Positions 47,742 through 61,416 of a stretch of 64,000 nucleotides of DNA are shown here, piece by piece. The notes beneath the pieces are model-generated. The model was not told the origin of the DNA, did not search any database, and saw only the letters and a list, made by a program, of their open reading frames with translations. How positions within the stretch are numbered: position 1 is the stretch's first letter; each line of letters begins with the position of its first letter. Source of the DNA: Schizophyllum amplum (taxonomy: Eukaryota; Basidiomycota; Agaricomycetes; Agaricales; Schizophyllaceae); assembly GCA_007026445.1 (NCBI GenBank), contig VDMD01000002.1, positions 2,976,001 to 3,040,000 of the forward strand. Reading direction: 5' to 3'. The translations under genes and the position numbers were made by a program.

Positions 47742-49573
47742 ATGCTTGGTGTCGCTTGCTTGTCGCTCCTTTCCCTCGCAGGCCTATCCTCGGCGCAGGA
47801 CCTCGGTGTGCCGTTGAGCTGGAGGGTTCGTAGGCATCGTTGACTTACTCGACGTCGGTGTAACACAGCTTGCAGGAGTTCTCCAACGATCGTTCGAGGG
47901 ATGAGCGCATCTCTATCTCGCAAGCTGCGATCGATGCTATCCTGCCTCAGCTGGATACGGGGAACGGGGAGTTCAGCGGCATCGGCTACTGGCAGTCGGG
48001 CAATGTATGGTGTGTAACGCGGTCTCGTGATCTTGATTTGTGCTGTACTTGACGAGTATTTGCTTCACAGGGCCTCGATGGCGAATGAGGACCATCGTGC
48101 CGGGACAACTGTCTACCAGGGTCAAGTTGTTGACCAGCTGAACAATGTCTTCAACTTGCACGCAAACTACGATCAGTGGGGGTAAGTATATCACTTGCTG
48201 TGTTGACTGAGCGAGATGCTAACAACCCTCCCCTAGGGTGCGCACAAGTTCCTGCTCATAATCTCAAACCTGCCAACTAACGTTCACCTTCGTCTCTAGT
48301 TCAACGACGACGCCATGTACGTATGCTGACTTCCGGAAACTATACTTGATATCTGACATCGGTGGTTAGGTGGTGGGCTACGGCGGCATACTACGCCTAT
48401 CGCGCGTACGGTGACAGCACCCTCCTCAACTACGCTATCACGACATGGGAGCACATCAGCACCTTGTACGTGACATCCTAGTGCTTCATGCAACACCCTG
48501 GCTCAAAGGACATCATTCAGTGCTATCTCCCAGGACAACGCCAACTCGGGCAGCATCCCGACCAAGAACTTCGGGTTCCAGGGCTCCTGTGACGGTCGTG
48601 CGTATATATTTGCGCGTTCTCGAACTGTTTTGCTCATCTGATGCAGAGTCTATGGTTGGCGGTGTCTTCTGGGTATGTATCAAGAGTATCGAGGGTTTGG
48701 TTGTACTGACGGTCCCATAGAAAGTCGACGCTTCAGACAACGGCATCAACGGTATCACGACCAGGTACGCTTCCATCGACTGGGATCTTTGCTGCCTTGC
48801 GTTGACTGAATTTACTTCGGCAGCCTGTACTCTACGCTTTCCGCGTTCCTCGGCGAGGCCACGGGCGAGTCGCGCTTCATTGATGCGGCAATCCGGAGTG
48901 CGAACTGGATCAAGAACGTCAACATGAACAGCGACTACCTCGTCTTGGACACGGTTCACGCGACCGATTGCACGCGCTCGCCGGACAACTGGTAAAAGGC
49001 TCCCTTGGACCATACAGTACGCTGTGCTCACCTCGTCTCCAGGCTGTTCACGTACAACTCGGGCAAGTACCTCGAGGGTTTGAACGTGCTGGCGGACGTG
49101 ACGGGCGATGACGCCTGGAAGTCGCTGGCTGTGAACGTCGCGAATGCAGCTATGAAGACTAGCGCATGGCAGGGTAAGCTCTACCGATTTTTACTATCTA
49201 TCCCACCGAGTGACAGTGTTCTTAGGCAGCAACGGTGTGATCACGGAGGGCGCGTCTCCCAACGAGAACAACGACGGCGTCGGCTTCAAGTCCATCCTCC
49301 TTCGTGCTCTCGACGAGACTTACAACCGCCGTGGGGGCGACAACGAATCTCTTCGGATTCTCATCCACTCGTATGTTTGTGTGCAGGTAAGTGGATCTGT
49401 TCTTCGCGTACTGCCGGTGCTGAGTCCTTCGCTCATAGTTCAATGCACTCCTGGAGCTTGCTGCGGATGGCAACAACTACTCGAGCGCGTGGGCGGGTCC
49501 GGCGCAGGGCTTCACGACCTGGGGCCAGATGGCGGCGCTCGATGTGTTCGTGGCTGCTATTCACGCTGCGTGA
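47742..49573 (+). CDS. Secreted GH76 alpha-1,6-mannanase-like protein with a 1-nt exon
   Basis: Thirteen exons close to 394 residues: 47742-47825, 47876-48009, 48071-48181, 48237 (one base), 48300-48316 (17 nt), 48370-48465, 48521-48597, 48647-48672, 48721-48764, 48824-48991, 49043-49173, 49226-49386, 49439-49573. A signal peptide (MLGVACLSLLSLAGLSSAQ) precedes an (alpha/alpha)6 GH76 domain: SGIGYWQSGNVWASMANED, NYDQWGFNDDAMWWATAAYY and FLGEATGESRFIDAA. The FNDD segment (residues 111-114) corresponds to the family's catalytic Asp pair. GH76 enzymes act on alpha-1,6-mannan and, as Dcw1/Dfg5 relatives, on cell-wall GPI-mannoprotein attachment. No GPI signal is visible here. Gly110 is split GG|G over the one-base exon. 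Confidence 0.9.
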
Positions 49574-49831
49574 GCGAGATCTGCGGGGAATGAGCTGTGG
49601 CTACCAAAACTTGTCGAGGGATGCTTGTACTTATTTAACGGTAATTATTGGTGGGAATCAACCCAACTTTTATGCAGACGAAGCCACAGTCTCTGTTCGA
49701 GTCTTATGGTGTCTTCGAGGTCCTGCAACGTTAACAAGCCGTGCACGGGTCAGACTCTTCCTTCATGATGCTACATTGAATCTGATTGTCGTGGTGGTAC
49801 ATTGCAACATAAGTATTCTTTCCGGCGGCGT

Positions 49832-50744
49832 TCAATACAGGAAGTCCGTCTCGCCCTTCTTGATCGCAGCGTCCAGCGCGTCTTCGATGGGCGTGTCGCC
49901 GCCAATTATATCCAGTGCGAGTGTAGCAGCGTCATCTCGCTCAAGAAGTAATGCCAGAGCCTTCGCTACGTCGTCCCTCTGCCAGATATCGCGGAGTCAG
50001 CTGAGAGCCGCATGAACCGTACTAAGCTCTATATCACGAACCGAGATAACCGGGGTCAGATGGGTGCGGCCGATGCTAGCCTTCCCCGTCCCAGGCTCAT
50101 TCGTGAGGCCGCCCGGGCGAAGGATGGTCCAGCGGAACGCGGTGCGCTGCGCTAGGTTCTTGTCCGCCTCATACTTCCAGAGCATGTATACGGGGATGCC
50201 TTTGCGCACGCGCTCGGACATGGCGATGTCGGAGTCGTCCTGCGTTGTGGTTGATAATTCAGCAATACGGACACATGATGTAAGGCATGTACAGGCTCAC
50301 GTAGTGCGGAGGAGGAGGCTTGGACGCATCGCGTACATCGATGGCGGAGACAAGGATGAGGCGTGGTTTGGGGCCCTCGACGGCCTCGAGCGCGTCGAAG
50401 ACTTTGACGGCGCCCTGGTAGTCGACGGCTTTCGTGCGCTCCTCTCCGCCTTTACCGCCGGCACCGGCAGACCAGTAAACGACGTCCGCGCCAGTGAAGA
50501 TGGGGACGAAATCAGCAGGAGATGCCTCTTCGAGAGACAGGATATGGGGTTTGGCAGAAACAGCGGTAATGTCAGAAGAGTGGGCTGGATCGCGGATGAT
50601 GGATGTCACATCGTGCTTGGGAGTGAGGAGGCGCGTCAAGCGAAGGGAAACCTGGGTATGGCGGGCAGTGAGTGAACCGAGGAAAGGCTGAGGCCATCTC
50701 CTTACATTTCCATGACCACCGACGATGACAACCTTCTTAGACAT
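49832..50744 (-). CDS. NAD(P)-binding atypical SDR (NmrA / UDP-sugar epimerase-like)
   Basis: Four exons (50706-50744, 50301-50651, 50042-50239, 49832-49978) give 244 residues. The N-terminus VVIVGGHGNVSLRLTRLL is the Rossmann motif of NAD(P)H-binding family proteins (PF13460 type). DVVYWSAGAGGKGGEERTKAVDYQG and LILVSAIDVRD carry the conserved NAD-contact positions, and WTILRPGGLTNEPGTG the substrate-side loop. Related yeast and plant proteins of about 240 residues are of uncertain function (redox sensing or reductase). It is head-to-head with the complex I gene, 190 bp apart. Confidence 0.85.
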
Positions 50745-50934
50745 GGCTCGAAGTATGATGAAGGAAGGACGCAGGCCTGGGTGATACTGGCACTCGTCGA
50801 AGAAGCCAAGACTACAAGTTCAACATCGGAATTACATAACCACCCGGCTCGGCGGCTGCCGGGCCAATCAGCACTCCCACATTGTGCTCGCTGTGCTCGC
50901 CGTTCGGCTTCCCCCTTGTTCATCATCCGCGACG

Positions 50935-51980
50935 ATGCTCCCTCGACTTGCTGCCCGCGCCGCCCCCAAGCGGGCTATCCAGACGGCGAGCAAGGCAGCG
51001 AGCAGTGCTAAAGCCGTCCTTCAATCCCGCACCATATGCGCTTCCGCATGTCGCCGGTCGGACGCTCTGTTCGTCGTACGTCGCCCGCGTTGTGTGCGCG
51101 CGACCCATGCTTACCTGGGATGATGTGCAGCACCGCGACACGCCGTATAATAACCCGAAGGTGCGTGGTTATGGTTTTCAAAGGCGGGACGCAGGCTGAT
51201 CGGGCGTTGTATGCAGATCCCGTTTATATTCACCTCGGAGAACATGAAGCGCGCGGAGGAGATCATCGCGCGCTACCCTCCGCAGTACCGCAAGGCGGCG
51301 GTCATACCCCTGCTCGACCTGGGCCAAAGGCAGAACAAGGGCTGGACGAGCATTAGCGTGATGAACTACGTCGCGCGGTTGCTGGGGATGCCGCCCATGC
51401 GCGTGTACGAGGTCGCGACGTTCTACACCATGTTTAACCGGTGCGTGCGGGAGGGCTGTGGCCGGGGATTAATGCTAAGAGGACATGGTAATGCAGCGAA
51501 CCGATCGGCGCGAACTTTGTGCAGGTGTGCACGACGACGCCGTGCATGCTGCGCGGGTCGACGGATATCCTGAACACGGTGTGCAGCGAGCTGGGCACGA
51601 AGCCGGGCGGTACGACGGAGGACGGGAAGTTCACGGTCGTGGAGGTCGAGTGCCAGGGTGCGTGCAGTAACGCGCCGATGATGGTTGTTGGGGATGATTT
51701 CTACGTGCGTACGCGGTCGTGGAACCAAGTATGTGCTCTTACGGTGCTACTATTTGCAGGAGGACCTCACGCCGGAGTCGACGAAGAGGATTCTCGCGGC
51801 GTTCAGCAAGGGCGAGAAGCCCAAGCCCGGTCCACAGAGCAACAGGCAGACGAGCGAGAACAGCGCCGGCTTGACTGCTCTCACGTCCAAGGTGCGTGTC
51901 GTCGACATGTCTAAGAACGACGTTTTAACATCCTGCAGCCGTACGGCCCCGGCGAGTTCTGCACGCCCGAGTTCCAGTAG
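50935..51980 (+). CDS. NDUFV2: NADH:ubiquinone oxidoreductase 24-kDa subunit (complex I, NDUFV2)
   Basis: Six exons (50935-51075, 51131-51160, 51217-51440, 51497-51704, 51760-51891, 51939-51980) give 258 residues. A basic mitochondrial presequence ([20 protein letters not shown]) precedes [19 protein letters not shown]. The [2Fe-2S] N1a ligands are visible as Cys143, Cys148, Cys184 and Cys188 in CTTTPC and [19 protein letters not shown] is a family hallmark, and the C-terminus [12 protein letters not shown] is typical. The protein sits beside the FMN subunit in the matrix arm of complex I. Confidence 0.94.
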
Positions 51981-52547
51981 AGTTGTGTAGAGCAATGAAT
52001 ATCCATACTTCATTCTCCGGTGTCTTGCCTCCCTTTGTGTACTGTGGTGAAGGGCTTGAGGCGATAACATAACTGGGTTAGGCCTGACGAGCGCGAACTC
52101 GGTCCATCGTCCGCGTGGCGCGATTGACTTGGATGGTTGCACGCCGCAAAAGCGAGGCCTTGTAGATTGCATGGTCCTAAAAGAGACAAAGAGTCCTGAG
52201 ATCCCTGAGGGCCCTGCAACTGGGAAGATGGCTGGGAGCTAGTCGACAGCCGAGGTTCAGTTGATTTCGCAAACACGTGCAAACATACTGTACCTTGTCC
52301 TCCTACTAGTACTTGCCTTGTGCTGCTCTGCTCGCGCTTTCGCACACACAAGTCCTCTCGCTATACACCCCGAGCACCTATCAAGCGCCGCCCTCTGCCT
52401 TTTTAGGCCGCGCGGCGCGCTTCTCAGCCGCGTTCATCGTCCTCAGCGCGCGCGCTCTGTCCCGCGTAGAAGTTTAACGACACCCCACCTTTCTCTCGGC
52501 GTCCTACCAATACCATTCTTGTACCCCAACACCTACTCCCGACAATA
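51981..52547. other. Intergenic, kinesin promoter
   Basis: No gene is seen. The 200 bases before 52548 are rich in CTCTCG/CCTCC-type pyrimidine tracts. Confidence 0.45.
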
Positions 52548-55500
52548 ATGGACGGAGGCGATGGCAACATCAAGGTCGTCGTCAGATGTAGACCTCTCAA
52601 CTCCAGAGGTGCGTGTGCCCGCGCGGCACCCTGGGACCAGCAAGCTGATCGTCCCGCGCAGAGCTGGCCCGCGGCGCCAAGCCGCTCATCCGGATGCAGG
52701 GGAACCAGACGTTTCTCGATCCACCGGAGGCCGGCTCCTCGCAGGACGCGAAGCGCGCGACCGAGCGCAAGACAATGGCCTTCAGCTTCGACAAGAGTTA
52801 CTGGAGTGCGGGGCCGCGCGACGAACCGGGCTACGCCTCGCAGCAGACACTCTTTGAAGATCTCGGGAAGGAGCTCTTGGACCACGGATTCGCGGGGTTC
52901 AATACATGTATTTTGGCTTGTGAGTTGCGCGCGGTTTAGCGTCGTGAACGCGTTACTGAATTTACTTCACAGATGGACAGACAGGTGTGTAGTACTCAGG
53001 TGGAATGAGCGATATCTGACCCTCCGAAGGTTCCGGAAAGTCGTACAGGTGCGTTACCAGTCATACAATCTACGCGTTCGCTAACAGCGCCTTGCAGTAT
53101 GATGGGATGTATGTACCCTCCTCGCTTCCTCTGATACACCCATTGAATGAAGCCCAGACGGTCCCGATAAGGGCATCATCCCACTCACATGTTCCGAACT
53201 CTTTGTACGAGTCGACCAGCGAAAGGCCGCCGATCCCAATATCGACTTTACCGTCGAAGTTTCCTACATTGAGGTTTGCCTACGTCCCCTTCATCATATC
53301 GCGTCGGCTAATTCATCCGCGAAGATCTACAATGAGAAAGTGCGCGATCTGCTCAACCCAAAGAACACGGGCAACCTCCGTGTGCGAGAGCATCCCAGCT
53401 TGGGTCCGTACGTTGAGGACCTATCCAAGCTCATGGTGAACAGCTTCGACGAGATGATGACGCTCATGGACGAGGGTAACAAAGCGCGAACGGTCGCCGC
53501 GACCAACATGAACGAGACGTGCGTGCTCGCCACAATGTACTCCTCCTTTACTTTTACTGACCGTCTCGTAGCTCTTCGCGCTCCCACGCTGTGTTTACCC
53601 TCCTCCTGACTATAAAGCGGCACGACGTAGAAACGAACATGGATACAGAGAAGGTCTCCCGTATCAAGTAGGTTTCATATGCATTCATGAGAGTTACCTA
53701 CTGACTCCTACCCAGTCTGATCGATTTGGCCGGTTCCGAGCGTGCCAATTCAACGGGAGCCACGGGCCAGCGTCTCAAGGAAGGAGCGAACATCAACAAG
53801 TCGCTCACCACCCTCGGCAAGGTCATTGCCGCGCTGGCCACAGCAGGTGAACACACGGGGCCAGCAAAGAAGGGAAAGAAGGGGAAGGCGGAAGACTTCA
53901 TTCCATACCGTGACTCCGTATGCTCGTTCTTGCAGCATCGCTGTCCCAGGTGTTGACGCGCTCACAGGTCTTGACATGGTTGCTCAAAGACTCGCTCGGC
54001 GGTAACTCCAAGACGGCCATGATAGCTGCCATTGCCCCCGCAGACTACGAGGAGACGCTGAGTACGCTGCGGTACGCCGACCAGGCCAAGAAGATCAAGA
54101 ACAAGGCTGTCATTAACGAGGACCCGAACGCGAAGCTGGTGCGCGAGCTCAAGGAGGAGCTCGAAATGTTGCGCTCGCGCGTGTCGGGCGCGTCGAGCGA
54201 AGCGACGTTCGACCCAACGGTGCCGCCGGAGCAGCAGAAAGTGACGTACCAGACGAAAGAGGGCGAGATAAGGACGGTCACGAAGGCGCAGCTGCAGGAG
54301 CAGATGGAGACGAGCGAGAAGCTGATGCAGAGTTTGAATGAGACGTGGGAGGAGAAGATGGAGAGGACGCAGTCGGTGCAGAAGGAGCGGGAGCAGGCGC
54401 TGGAGGAGTTGGGGATCACGGTGGAGAAGAATCTAGTTGGTGTGCACACGCCAAAGAAGGTGCGTCTTGCACTGTATGTCTGTGGGCGTCCTGTTGATCA
54501 CATTCACAGATGCCTCATTTGGTCAACTTGGTACGTCGAGTGTTTGAGCGGAGCGCAGAAGTCGCTTACACCGATCACAGAATGAGGATCCGCTGATGAG
54601 CGAGTGTCTGATCTATCAGCTCAAGCCTGGTCAGACTATGGTGCGTCCTTGAGTGAGGCGATTGCAAGCGTGTCTCATCATGAGTTGCAGGTTGGCCGAC
54701 TCGACAGCGAGAAGCCGGCCGCTATCCGTTTGAGTGGTGAAAATATCATGGAAGACCATTGCTACTTCCAGAACGACGACGGCAAAGTGATGCTACATGC
54801 GATGCCTAACTGCGTGACGGTAGGACAAGTTCTTGTGATACGTTTGTGCCGTACTGAGCCTCTCTTAGTTTTTGAATGGCAAGCAGATTACGTCGGGCCA
54901 GGTATGCGTCGGACTTTGCTTTCCTTTGAGATGTTTGCTGATACTCGTGGCAGGGCTACAAACTTCGCTCAGGGTACCGCATTATTCTCGGTATGTGGTT
55001 GTCTCACATTGGGATTCGACATTCTTATTGACCTCGACGATACAGGTGACAACCACGTTTTCCGCTTCAACAATCCGGAAGAGGTTCGCAAACAGCGGGA
55101 CCGTATCGCTGCCAAGCATCAGCTTTCCCAAAGTATATCCGCGGCGGACATCGAAGCGATGGCAGCGGCGGATGGTGCGACGACTCGTGCTGAATCAGTG
55201 GCGACTTCCGAAGACGCCGTCGACGTGGATTGGACATTCGCCAAGCGAGAAGCTGCGTTCGCACGTCTAGGTCTTGATCCAGCTCTCGACAGCCTTCCCG
55301 ACGACGACCTCAACAAACTGTTCGAGAAGATCACGAAAGTCAAGACCATGCGTGATCATATATCGAAACCAAGACCGGACAGCAGCATGAGCCTGAGCCA
55401 ACCGGACGATATATGGAGCGACACTGGGCGTCCTTTCTCGAGCGATGCGACCGACGACACGAGTGTTGAGGTGACGCCGAGCCTAGGGTCGCCGGAGGTC

Positions 55501-58349
55501 GACGGCAATCTCAAGGAGGCGCAGAATCACCTGGAGAACCGCCTGATGACGATGTCGCCAGACCCGGAGGCGGAGGACCTGAAGGTCGAGAAGGATCATA
55601 TGGAACATCAGCTGCGTCTGGTTAAGATGCAGATGAAGCGACTCATTGATGCAAGGGCGAGGGGCGAGACCGATACGGAGGCCCTGGACTTCGAGCCCAC
55701 CATATATTCCGCGCGCCAGTTGAGGCTCATCAGGAGAGTCTTGGACAAGTGGCGAGCGCATCGGTCCTTTTCGATGGCGGAGGTCGTTTTGTCCAATGCA
55801 GTCCTTGTCAAGGAGGCGAATATCATAAGGTATGTGTATAACGCGACGTGACCAAGGCATCTCTGACATCAAAGACAGCAAAGAGCTTGGTAAGGACGTC
55901 GTCTACAACTTCACGATATCTGCGGGAGGCTCGTTGGCTGCTCCAGCGTCCGCCGTCGATACCATCGCCGGCTTGGATCAGTTCGGCGACGTCTCCGATC
56001 CCAGATTGACGTCGTCGACGCAGCCATCCGTGGCGGTTAAGGTGCTGGACAACAAGCACAATGCCATCTACTGCTGGTCTCTGGACCGCATGCAGCAGCA
56101 GCTCCAGCGCATGCGTAATCTGACGACCTATATCGACCGACCGTCATATACCCAGCACTTCTCCTCGGACGATGCCTTCTACGACTCCCCACCCCCAGAG
56201 TACTCATTCATTGGCAATGCACTGGTGTCCCTCGCTCCACTATCCCGACGGCTGTCGTCCACCTCCGTCGTCCCTATATTTTGTCGTTATACCTCCGAGG
56301 CCATCGGGTCGTGTAGGATCGACATCAAGCTGGTCAACGTTGTCGTAGCTTCGAAGTATACCAACGGCTCCAACGGGCGGTCCTCGCCAGCGTCAGGGAC
56401 GGTGCCTCCGGGAACGAAGCTCAGCTTCTTCGTCACTGTGGACAGCGTCAAGGGACTCTCCTCCATCGACTTCTCCGCCGTACACCTGCAGCTTCGTCTG
56501 TCATCCTTCGTGGGACCTTCTGTCGCCTCGGAAGAGGTGTTCCCATCGAATGCCATCGACCTCGAGGATGCGTCGCTGTCGGATCTCAAATTCAGGAGAA
56601 GCTTCTCAATCGTCGCAAATTCAAAGACGCTCGTGCATCTGCGCACAGGATACGCTCCCGTCGAGTTCTTTGCTTCTGTTCGGCCGACTTACGTCGAGCG
56701 TCTCGAGAGATGGGACGAGATGAGGGAACAAAGACACTATCCCTCAACGTCAGGCTCTGTGACGCCATCGTCGTCCGACTCTCGGTCCGGGTCTGGGTTG
56801 CCACTCATGCGGCGCTCAGAGAATGACTTCGTTGTCCAACAACAGCACGACGTCGTGGCGTGGGTACAAGTCTGCGAATTGGCGCCCGATGGTCAATACG
56901 CCCCCGTGCCCGTAGTGGCCCAGAATTCTCTAGATCCAGGATCATTCTGCCTTCATCAGGGGTTGCAGCGGCGGCTGAAGCTATCACTATCGTCTAATTC
57001 CGGTCAACAGCTTCCTTGGCTGGAGTTCACGAAGGTCCGCATAGGCAACGTGCGACTGCTGGACGCAAAAGGTCGGGTCCATGATTCAACGTCGAAAGCG
57101 TTGGTCACACTACCGTTACTCGCGGAGCAGGCCGTGGAGTTCAAACCTGACGGGACGGGCGTGTTGGTGGCGGAAGCGCTGTGGGATTCCAGCATTCACA
57201 ATTCCACGCTGCTAAATCGGGTCACTTCGTCGTATCACCGGATATTGCTGCGATTACAGTGGGACGTAGCTGTTGATACGTGCGCGGAACCGGTACATTT
57301 CGACATGGATGTCGCCGTGACGATGCAAACACGAGACGCCCGACCGCCTTCAAGACTGTTCTCTTTCCTCGGCTCCAGCAAAGTGCTGTCGAAGACGAGC
57401 AACCTGTTCAACGTGCGCCTATCGCCGCCCCTCACTCGATCGGCGAAGGACCTCTGGCGGCTCGACACCTCCGAGAAGTACGTGCGGGGCGAGGAGGCGC
57501 TGACGACGTGGCGTCCGCGGGGCATTTCTGTGGTGGAGGACTATTATCGACTGATCTCGACCGAGCGTCGCGCGGCAGACGTGCAGGCTATCCGTGTCAT
57601 TCTCGCCACGCTTCCGAATCGCCCAGTACAAGCCGATTCCCTCGCGTGGCGAGCGGACGACTTGATACGGAAGTCGATCGATCTGTGGCAAAGGCAGTTT
57701 GGGCACAAGGGCGAGGTGAGTCTAACGGATCCCCATCTATGACAGGATGCCGCTAATGTATTTCCTAAGATTGTACTCAGTCAAGACCCCCGGGAAGACG
57801 ATGAGATCTCTCAGAAGTCGAGGAAATACGATGAATCTCTCGATGGGCTGAAGCTCGTGTCTGAAACCAAGCTCGTTCCCCGGACGTAAGTCACTCATGT
57901 TACCTTTGGAACAGGCGACTTACTGGTACGTAGCGACGGCGTCACCAAGAAGGGATATCTGCTGATCCTGACGGACGCCGTGCAAGGGCAGTGGGAAAAG
58001 CGCTGGTTCGTCCTCAAGAGGTATGTTGGTCGGATGGGAGCGGTTACATGTCGACCTGACTCCTCTGCCAGACCATACCTCCACATATACGCGCACTCGA
58101 ACGAGCTGGAAGAGATCGGCATCGTCAGCCTCTCCGGTGTCAACGTCGAGAGCGACCCCGCCAAAGAGGCTTTGCTTGGTGTATGCTTTGTACTCCTATG
58201 TTCTCTACTCCCAGCTGACACGATCACTGTAGAAACCATTCTGCTTCACGCTGTTCACAGCATCAAACTCCCATGCCCTCGCGGCACCCAGCCTCAAAGA
58301 GCTGCAGTCGTGGACCACCAAACTAGATCCGACGCGCCTACCCGCATGA
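52548..58349 (+). CDS. Kinesin-3 motor (Unc104/KIF1 type) with FHA and PH domains
   Basis: Twenty-one exons close to 1596 residues. Motor domain (residues 1-about 360): [15 protein letters not shown]-loop AYGQTGSGKSYSMMGYG, switch [14 protein letters not shown], switch [40 protein letters not shown] neck coiled coil follows, then an FHA domain (about 520-610: [29 protein letters not shown]). Next are KIF1-type middle domains, including [13 protein letters not shown] and [14 protein letters not shown], and a C-terminal PH domain ([13 protein letters not shown] to [18 protein letters not shown]). Kinesin-3 moves endosomes and vesicles along hyphal microtubules, and the PH domain binds phosphoinositides. 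The loop with the K-insert-like basic stretch ([17 protein letters not shown]) is present. Around the P-loop the exons are only 12 (52973-52984), 19 (53030-53048) and 11 nt (53098-53108). Confidence 0.95.
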
Positions 58350-59081
58350 CAATGACTACGACCTGACGACGTTTACCATTTATTTACGACCTTGATCTAC
58401 TTGCCTCTATTTCTCGCTGTGTTGTTTGGATTAATCGCGGAGCACAACAGGTCCTTCTTAGCCCAGGAATACTATGCAATTGGGAATGTCACCCGTCCGG
58501 GGATGCTACATGTTTAGGACTGCCACTCACCCGGGGTCTTTTCTTGTGTGCGGCAGCCACCTATCGCTTCAGGGAGCACTGCACGTTCGGGAAGTACTAC
58601 ACGTTCCTTCATATTCCCCACTCGGTATAATTTACTTGTATATGCTATGCTCATGGTCTCCCGCGCAGTTTGCCCTCGCGACGAGCACATCTAGATGGAA
58701 TGTTACATGTAGTATACGCTACATAGCGCCTGCATGAACTTAAGTGTACTGTTGCCAGTATTTGCAAGGCGATGCATATTGAAGCGGTTGAGATGCGAAT
58801 TCAAGCTTCAGGTCAAGTCCAGGAAGTAAACATTGTTTGCAAAATACAGGCGGTGAAGGTATCACTGGCAAGTAAGTTAGTATTTGCTGGACACCAGGGC
58901 TTGGAACACACCGGAGGGTAGACGAAGACACAGGTCATATACTTTGAGAGTACAATGGTAAGGACATCGGACACGCAATTCACGGAAGACCCATGTATGT
59001 AAGAAGACATCTAGGCTACAGGATGTGATGCTACAGAACGAGGAGAACGGGCAGTGATGGCGAGAGAAGCTGGAAGAATAC
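58350..59081. other. Intergenic between converging genes, no gene seen
   Basis: This AT-richer gap lies between the convergent kinesin and CTU1 genes and probably holds both 3' UTRs. Short frames have no motif. Confidence 0.45.
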
Positions 59082-60460
59082 TCAGGAAGGCGTCTCGACG
59101 GCGATTGCAGCCTGCCCTGAGGGTGGTTTGAAGAACGGAATGGTGCGTATGTTGTCCGGGGCGGGTCCACTTGCGTCGAGCTTCTTGCGCCCTCTATCAG
59201 TCTGTCGGGTGTGAGCCATGACTATGCGGCACATACAAGGGATGAACGCACAATCCCAGAGCTAGCCATTCCCCGCTCTAAGCCTTCTAGTAGCGTGCAT
59301 GCCTTGCATAGATCGTTGCTAGACATGTATCCGCAGCGCTTGCATGTCTCTTCAGGCATTCCTATTAGCGTGGCATCTGGGAGGAGAGCGGTAGCACGTA
59401 CGCTGGGATTTCTGCGTGGCCTTCACCTCCTCGCGGATCTCAAATGCCTCGCCAGAGTGTATTATATCGATGATGGCACTAGGACGCGCCGCCTCTAGGT
59501 CTTTGAGGAAGACGCGGGCGTGCCCGCGGTAGGCGTCGGGCGAGTATATACACTCGGTAGAGAAGTAGTCGAGCTTTTTGAAGTAGGCGTACCTGATTAT
59601 ATGATAATGCGTCAGAGGTACTGAAGGAACGTCGGACGAAAAGTCTCACATAACAATTTCCTTCTCGTACGCGTACTTGAAGGGCTTGGAGCGTTTGATG
59701 GTGTCCTCGCCCTGCGTACAAATCGAGGTGCAACGACCGAGTCGGGCGATATCGCCACGCATGACTTGGATTGTAAAGTTAATGATGATGGAAGGAACAG
59801 ATGAATGGATGCGCACTGTTCATGAGTACGGTCTCTGCAATGTCATCGGCGTTGTGCCCAGTGACTATGTGATCAACGTTGAGCATGGCGGCGCCGCGAT
59901 CAAGCGCCTGACGTCGGAAGACCCCGCAGAAGGTGCAGTTGTTTTTCTTCCCAACCTGAGAAACGATAGCGTCCATCGTCCAGCCGTACAACTCGTCGTA
60001 TGAGAGGATCTTCAACGGCATGTCGTACTGCTGTTGATTTCGCTTGACTGTCTGCGGTAGTGCTAAGTAAACAGTCTTCTGGGTGTAGAGAATTCGTACC
60101 TCTAACGAATCATCCCGATAGCCCGTGATCCCCTCGTCGATCGAGAGCAGGAAGAGGTCGAGGCCGTAGTCATAGCGTTCATTCAATGTTTTCAATACGT
60201 ATGCCAGTACAGTCGAGTCTATAAAGCACCTAGTCAGCAAGAAAAATAGGAAACAGATATCTTCCGTACTCACCTTTACCGCCCGAGGCGCCAATAGCAA
60301 CACGATCTCCCCGTTGGAAGAGACATGCGTCGACGATGGTGTTGTGAACCTCCGTTTCAAAGACATAGTAAAAGCAGTCCTTGCATATCTGCTGTCCCGT
60401 CTTTGGCCGTCTCAGTATTGCCTTGGCTTCTTTGCACAAAGCGCAAGACTTTGGAGGCAT
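59082..60460 (-). CDS. NCS6: Ncs6/Ctu1, cytoplasmic tRNA 2-thiolation protein 1
   Basis: Seven exons (60274-60460, 60100-60218, 59817-60051, 59650-59764, 59402-59592, 59252-59361, 59082-59201) give 358 residues. The N-terminus ([12 protein letters not shown]) has the first zinc-binding Cys pair. The ATP-pyrophosphatase PP-loop is [16 protein letters not shown] (residues 56-71). [16 protein letters not shown] and [14 protein letters not shown] carry further TtcA/Ncs6-type residues. The C-terminal zinc module is [16 protein letters not shown]. With Ncs2 it thiolates U34 of Lys, Glu and Gln tRNAs using the Urm1 pathway. It starts 183 bp from TAD2, which points the other way. Confidence 0.94.
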
Positions 60461-60643
60461 GGGGGTAGCTGGCAGACAAGAATAGGTGATTGTTGGGTGA
60501 TTTGGATTGGCGCCGGGATCTCGGCTGACGGTCCGGTCAACCGAGTAAAATGATGGTCACGTGTAGCGCCTGTTCAATCTCGACCGCGACCAGCTCGACG
60601 GAGGGGATCGCCCGATCCTCGTCGGACGCGGACCAACAAATCG

Positions 60644-61416
<773 letters not shown>

